Below, piece after piece: positions 13,332-14,707 of a DNA stretch of 14,707 nt. How positions within the stretch are numbered: position 1 is the stretch's first letter; the number at the start of each line of letters is the position of its first letter. Origin of the DNA: a bacterium. Its GTDB lineage: Bacteria; Patescibacteriota; Saccharimonadia; Saccharimonadales; Saccharimonadaceae. The translations under genes were made by a program, and so were the position numbers. The notes under the pieces are model-generated. The model was not told the DNA's origin, made no database searches, and saw only the letters and a list, made by a program, of their open reading frames with translations. The stretch is from NCBI GenBank assembly GCA_029565375.1, contig JAKQOF010000088.1:1-14707 (forward strand). Reading direction: 5' to 3'.

Positions 13332-13694
13332 CTACACTCGGTAGACACCGTACAGAATATAAATCGGTATCTTTGGCGGCGGCTTTATCTCTGCGGCATA
13401 AAGGTGTTGAGAAAGCGATTTTTCATCTGTTGATAGTGTTTGGCTCTGTCCGTAGAAAGCTATCGCTGGTTCGGTATCATCTTCGCTTTCGTCATCGTTG
13501 ATGACATTATCTTCCTTGTTGATAACTGCCGTGCGGCAAAGGGTAGCACAGGAAGTTGCGTCGCTTGAGCCGTGGTTCATACCGCTCATCTCGTGCGAGG
13601 GCATTGCCGACATAGCAGATGCGTGGCTAACCGAGTTGAGCATCAATACAGCTAACAAAACTAGAATGTTTTTTATAGCTGTTAGGTACTTCAC
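13332..13694 (-). CDS. Secreted small Met/His-rich protein, probably metal-binding
   Basis: A 120-aa protein with an N-terminal signal peptide: Lys at 2 and 8, a hydrophobic core at 10-21, and a likely cut after SHASA near residue 27. The mature start is rich in Met and His (MSAMPSHEMSGMNHG) and is followed by a C-x3-C pair at Cys49 and Cys53. An acidic stretch (DDESEDDTE) follows near residue 66, and the C-terminus has a Pro-rich turn then YILYGVYRV. I recognise no named family. Position and composition suggest extracytoplasmic copper capture. It starts with GTG 2 nt after the csoR stop, so it is translationally coupled, and a 47-nt gap separates it from the DUF305 gene. Confidence 0.75.
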   Translation of the reverse strand: MKYLTAIKNILVLLAVLMLNSVSHASAMSAMPSHEMSGMNHGSSDATSCATLCRTAVINKEDNVINDDESEDDTEPAIAFYGQSQTLSTDEKSLSQHLYAAEIKPPPKIPIYILYGVYRV

Positions 13695-13696
13695 GT

Positions 13697-13981
13697 TTAT
13701 TTACCCCTGATATTCGTCAGCTCGTAAAGTGATAGAAGTTCAGCGATGGCTTTTTCTTGCTCATCTTCCGAATTGGAACTTAGGTTTTCTTTGATGTGCG
13801 TTCGTACGTGATTTTCAAGTATCAGCTTATTGAGCGAACCGATAGACTTTTGAATGGCTAGGCTCTGTGTGAGTATGTCCATACAGTAGTCTTCATTCTC
13901 AATCATCTTTTGAACGCCACGCATCTGCCCCTCAAGTATCTTGGCTCGGTGCAATGCTCTCTGCTTCAAGTCAGTTATCAT
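13697..13981 (-). CDS. csoR: CsoR-family copper-sensing repressor
   Basis: A 94-aa all-helical CsoR/RcnR (DUF156) repressor. RAKILEGQMRGVQKMIENEDYCMDILTQSLAIQKSI matches the family core RxxxIEGQxRGxxxMIExxxYCxDIL. Metal ligands are Cys33 in the YC motif, His58, and His62 where copper-type CsoR has the second Cys. The pattern is C-H-H rather than C-H-C, and N-terminal His3 of the Ni/Co sensor RcnR is missing (residue 3 is Thr). The operator and the neighbouring copper genes favour copper. It is the first gene of the operon, with ATG 13981 six bases after the -10, so the mRNA is leaderless. The repressor should release DNA when it binds metal and so induce its own operon. Confidence 0.93.
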   Translation of the reverse strand: MITDLKQRALHRAKILEGQMRGVQKMIENEDYCMDILTQSLAIQKSIGSLNKLILENHVRTHIKENLSSNSEDEQEKAIAELLSLYELTNIRGK

Positions 13982-13987
13982 AACTCT

Positions 13988-14017
13988 ATGATATACCCCC
14001 TAGGGGTACTATGTAAA
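13988..14017 (-). promoter_or_regulatory. csoR promoter with CsoR operator in the spacer
   Basis: On the minus strand TTTACA (14017-14012), an 18-nt spacer and TATCAT (13993-13988), followed by six bases and ATG 13981. The spacer holds TACCCCTAGGGGGTA (14008-13994), the G/C-tract palindrome typical of CsoR operators (TACCC-n-GGGTA). Repressor binding there would block RNA polymerase directly. A second imperfect G/C-tract palindrome is upstream at 14028-14050. Confidence 0.85.
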
Positions 14018-14058
14018 GAGTGTGTTTGTAGGGGGGTAGTCGCCCTCTACCTCCGTTA

Positions 14059-14084
14059 TAGGTACTCCGCTGTGTATATACCTA
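14059..14084. repeat. Short inverted repeat between PIN gene and csoR
   Basis: TAGGTA (14059-14064) and TACCTA (14079-14084) could form a 6-bp hairpin with a 14-nt loop. It could end the PIN-gene transcript, but no T run follows on either strand, so it is only noted. Confidence 0.3.
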
Positions 14085-14114
14085 ATTTGTGGGGCTGATA
14101 TTGCCAAGCGTTTT

Positions 14115-14707
14115 TTAGAACGGTAAATCCTCTGGCTCACTGTTATCGGGAAATGTTTCCACCCAGTTATTTTGAGTTTCCTTAGTGAACTTACTCCAAT
14201 GTGGCTTTATTATTTGCCACAGTTTATCGCCTACAAGGTCGGGACTATATTTGTGTGCATTGTAGACTTGGTCATTTGTCGTTGCGGCTTTATAAAGAGC
14301 GGCTATCTGTTTTTCGGAAAAGCCACCTACTTTGAGCATTTTCTCTATGATAGCCCGACTACTATCAAAGCTCAGTGATTGGCTAAGTTGTCGTATAAGG
14401 TCATCCTTTATATACTCGTCCATCAACTTGATTTGCGGAAAGTTCGTCTTGAAAAGACCATTAAGTGTTTCGTACAAGTGTATTGTGCCAAGTCTGCTCT
14501 TATCCCACTCCTTTTGCAGAAAACTGTTGAGTTTGGTCTTGTCTAATGCAGATGCAAAATCCCCGTCCCTTGAAACAATGTGCAGATTTTCGTCAAGAGG
14601 AACAGTGCTTAGTAGCAGCTCCCAGTTGATAGCGTCGCCGATTGAACCAGCTTTTCCAGGCGGATTACCAACATCTGACCGTCGTTTCGCTTTTGCTACG
14701 GTAGCAG
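14115..14707 (-). CDS. PIN-like (DUF4935-type) protein, 5' end outside the window
   Basis: The frame stays open from the window edge to TAA at 14115-14117, giving 196 residues of the C-terminal part. The visible start reads ATVAKAKRRSDVGNPPGKAG and continues SIGDAINWELLL and HIVSRDGDF. GNPPGK, then GDAxxWE, then VSRDGDF resembles the second half of the DUF4935 PIN-like nuclease domain, where the Asp of GDA and those of the SRDGDF strand would be metal ligands. The TTG at 14475-14477 is internal to this frame and not a start. The remaining 110 or so residues are helical, with no motif I recognise. PIN-like proteins act as RNases in defence or toxin systems, but without the N-terminus and partner genes its role is open. 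Confidence 0.7.
   Translation of the reverse strand, partial: ATVAKAKRRSDVGNPPGKAGSIGDAINWELLLSTVPLDENLHIVSRDGDFASALDKTKLNSFLQKEWDKSRLGTIHLYETLNGLFKTNFPQIKLMDEYIKDDLIRQLSQSLSFDSSRAIIEKMLKVGGFSEKQIAALYKAATTNDQVYNAHKYSPDLVGDKLWQIIKPHWSKFTKETQNNWVETFPDNSEPEDLPF

Noticed and set aside
1..14707. CRISPR array, transposase or IS ends
   Set aside because: No regularly spaced short repeats, transposase-like frame or matching terminal inverted repeats were found.
1..14707. Recoded UGA (Gly or Trp) as in some reduced genomes
   Set aside because: ddl ends correctly at TGA, Trp is encoded by TGG throughout, and none of the other intact genes needs UGA readthrough; the TGA in the DUF1801 remnant lies past the frameshift.

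Overview
The window is bacterial DNA of moderate GC. It uses TAA, TAG and TGA as stops and TGG for Trp, so the standard code fits. The compact gene set, a very short copper-sensor operon and repeated leaderless promoters suggest a reduced-genome lineage such as Candidatus Saccharibacteria or another CPR group. That assignment is an inference from style and gene content, since no 16S or ribosomal protein gene lies in the window.

Positions 1-6290 look like a conserved chromosomal core: tRNA-Val (-), the ribosome-associated GTPase TypA/BipA (+), a cytoplasmic GH37 trehalase (+), the AAA+ recombination factor RarA (-, tail to tail with trehalase), D-Ala-D-Ala ligase (+, head to head with rarA) and tRNA-Phe (+). 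Positions 6020-6480 form a mosaic around tRNA-Phe: a transcribed, modified copy of its 5' half upstream, and a copy of its 3' end plus several hairpins downstream.

Positions 6500-8790 are a patchwork. They hold a Rossmann NAD(P)-binding protein (+), a frameshifted DUF1801 gene (-), and a PhzF-family protein (-) flanked by two diverged direct repeats. Each repeat carries a structurally conserved hairpin followed by a protein-like 26-codon tail. A tRNA-Leu-like 3' fragment lies next to the second copy.

Positions 8787-13981 are a metal-resistance island entirely on the minus strand, with two transcription units. The copper unit is csoR, then a secreted Met/His-rich peptide, a double DUF305 protein (frameshifted) and a CopB-type P1B ATPase, driven by a promoter with a classic CsoR operator in its spacer. 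The second unit is an ArsR/SmtB repressor, then a CDF Zn/Cd/Co exporter lacking the usual cytoplasmic domain, and an FNR-like flavin oxidoreductase. Its promoter has a 6-2-6 palindrome over the start codon. At the right edge is the C-terminal part of a PIN/DUF4935-like gene (-), open to the window end.

The main cross-cutting observation is promoter architecture. At least seven starts lie where transcription should begin: the -10 hexamer is followed by 6-10 nt and then the start codon. This settles several start calls, notably arsR, where the upstream TTG is part of the -35 box.
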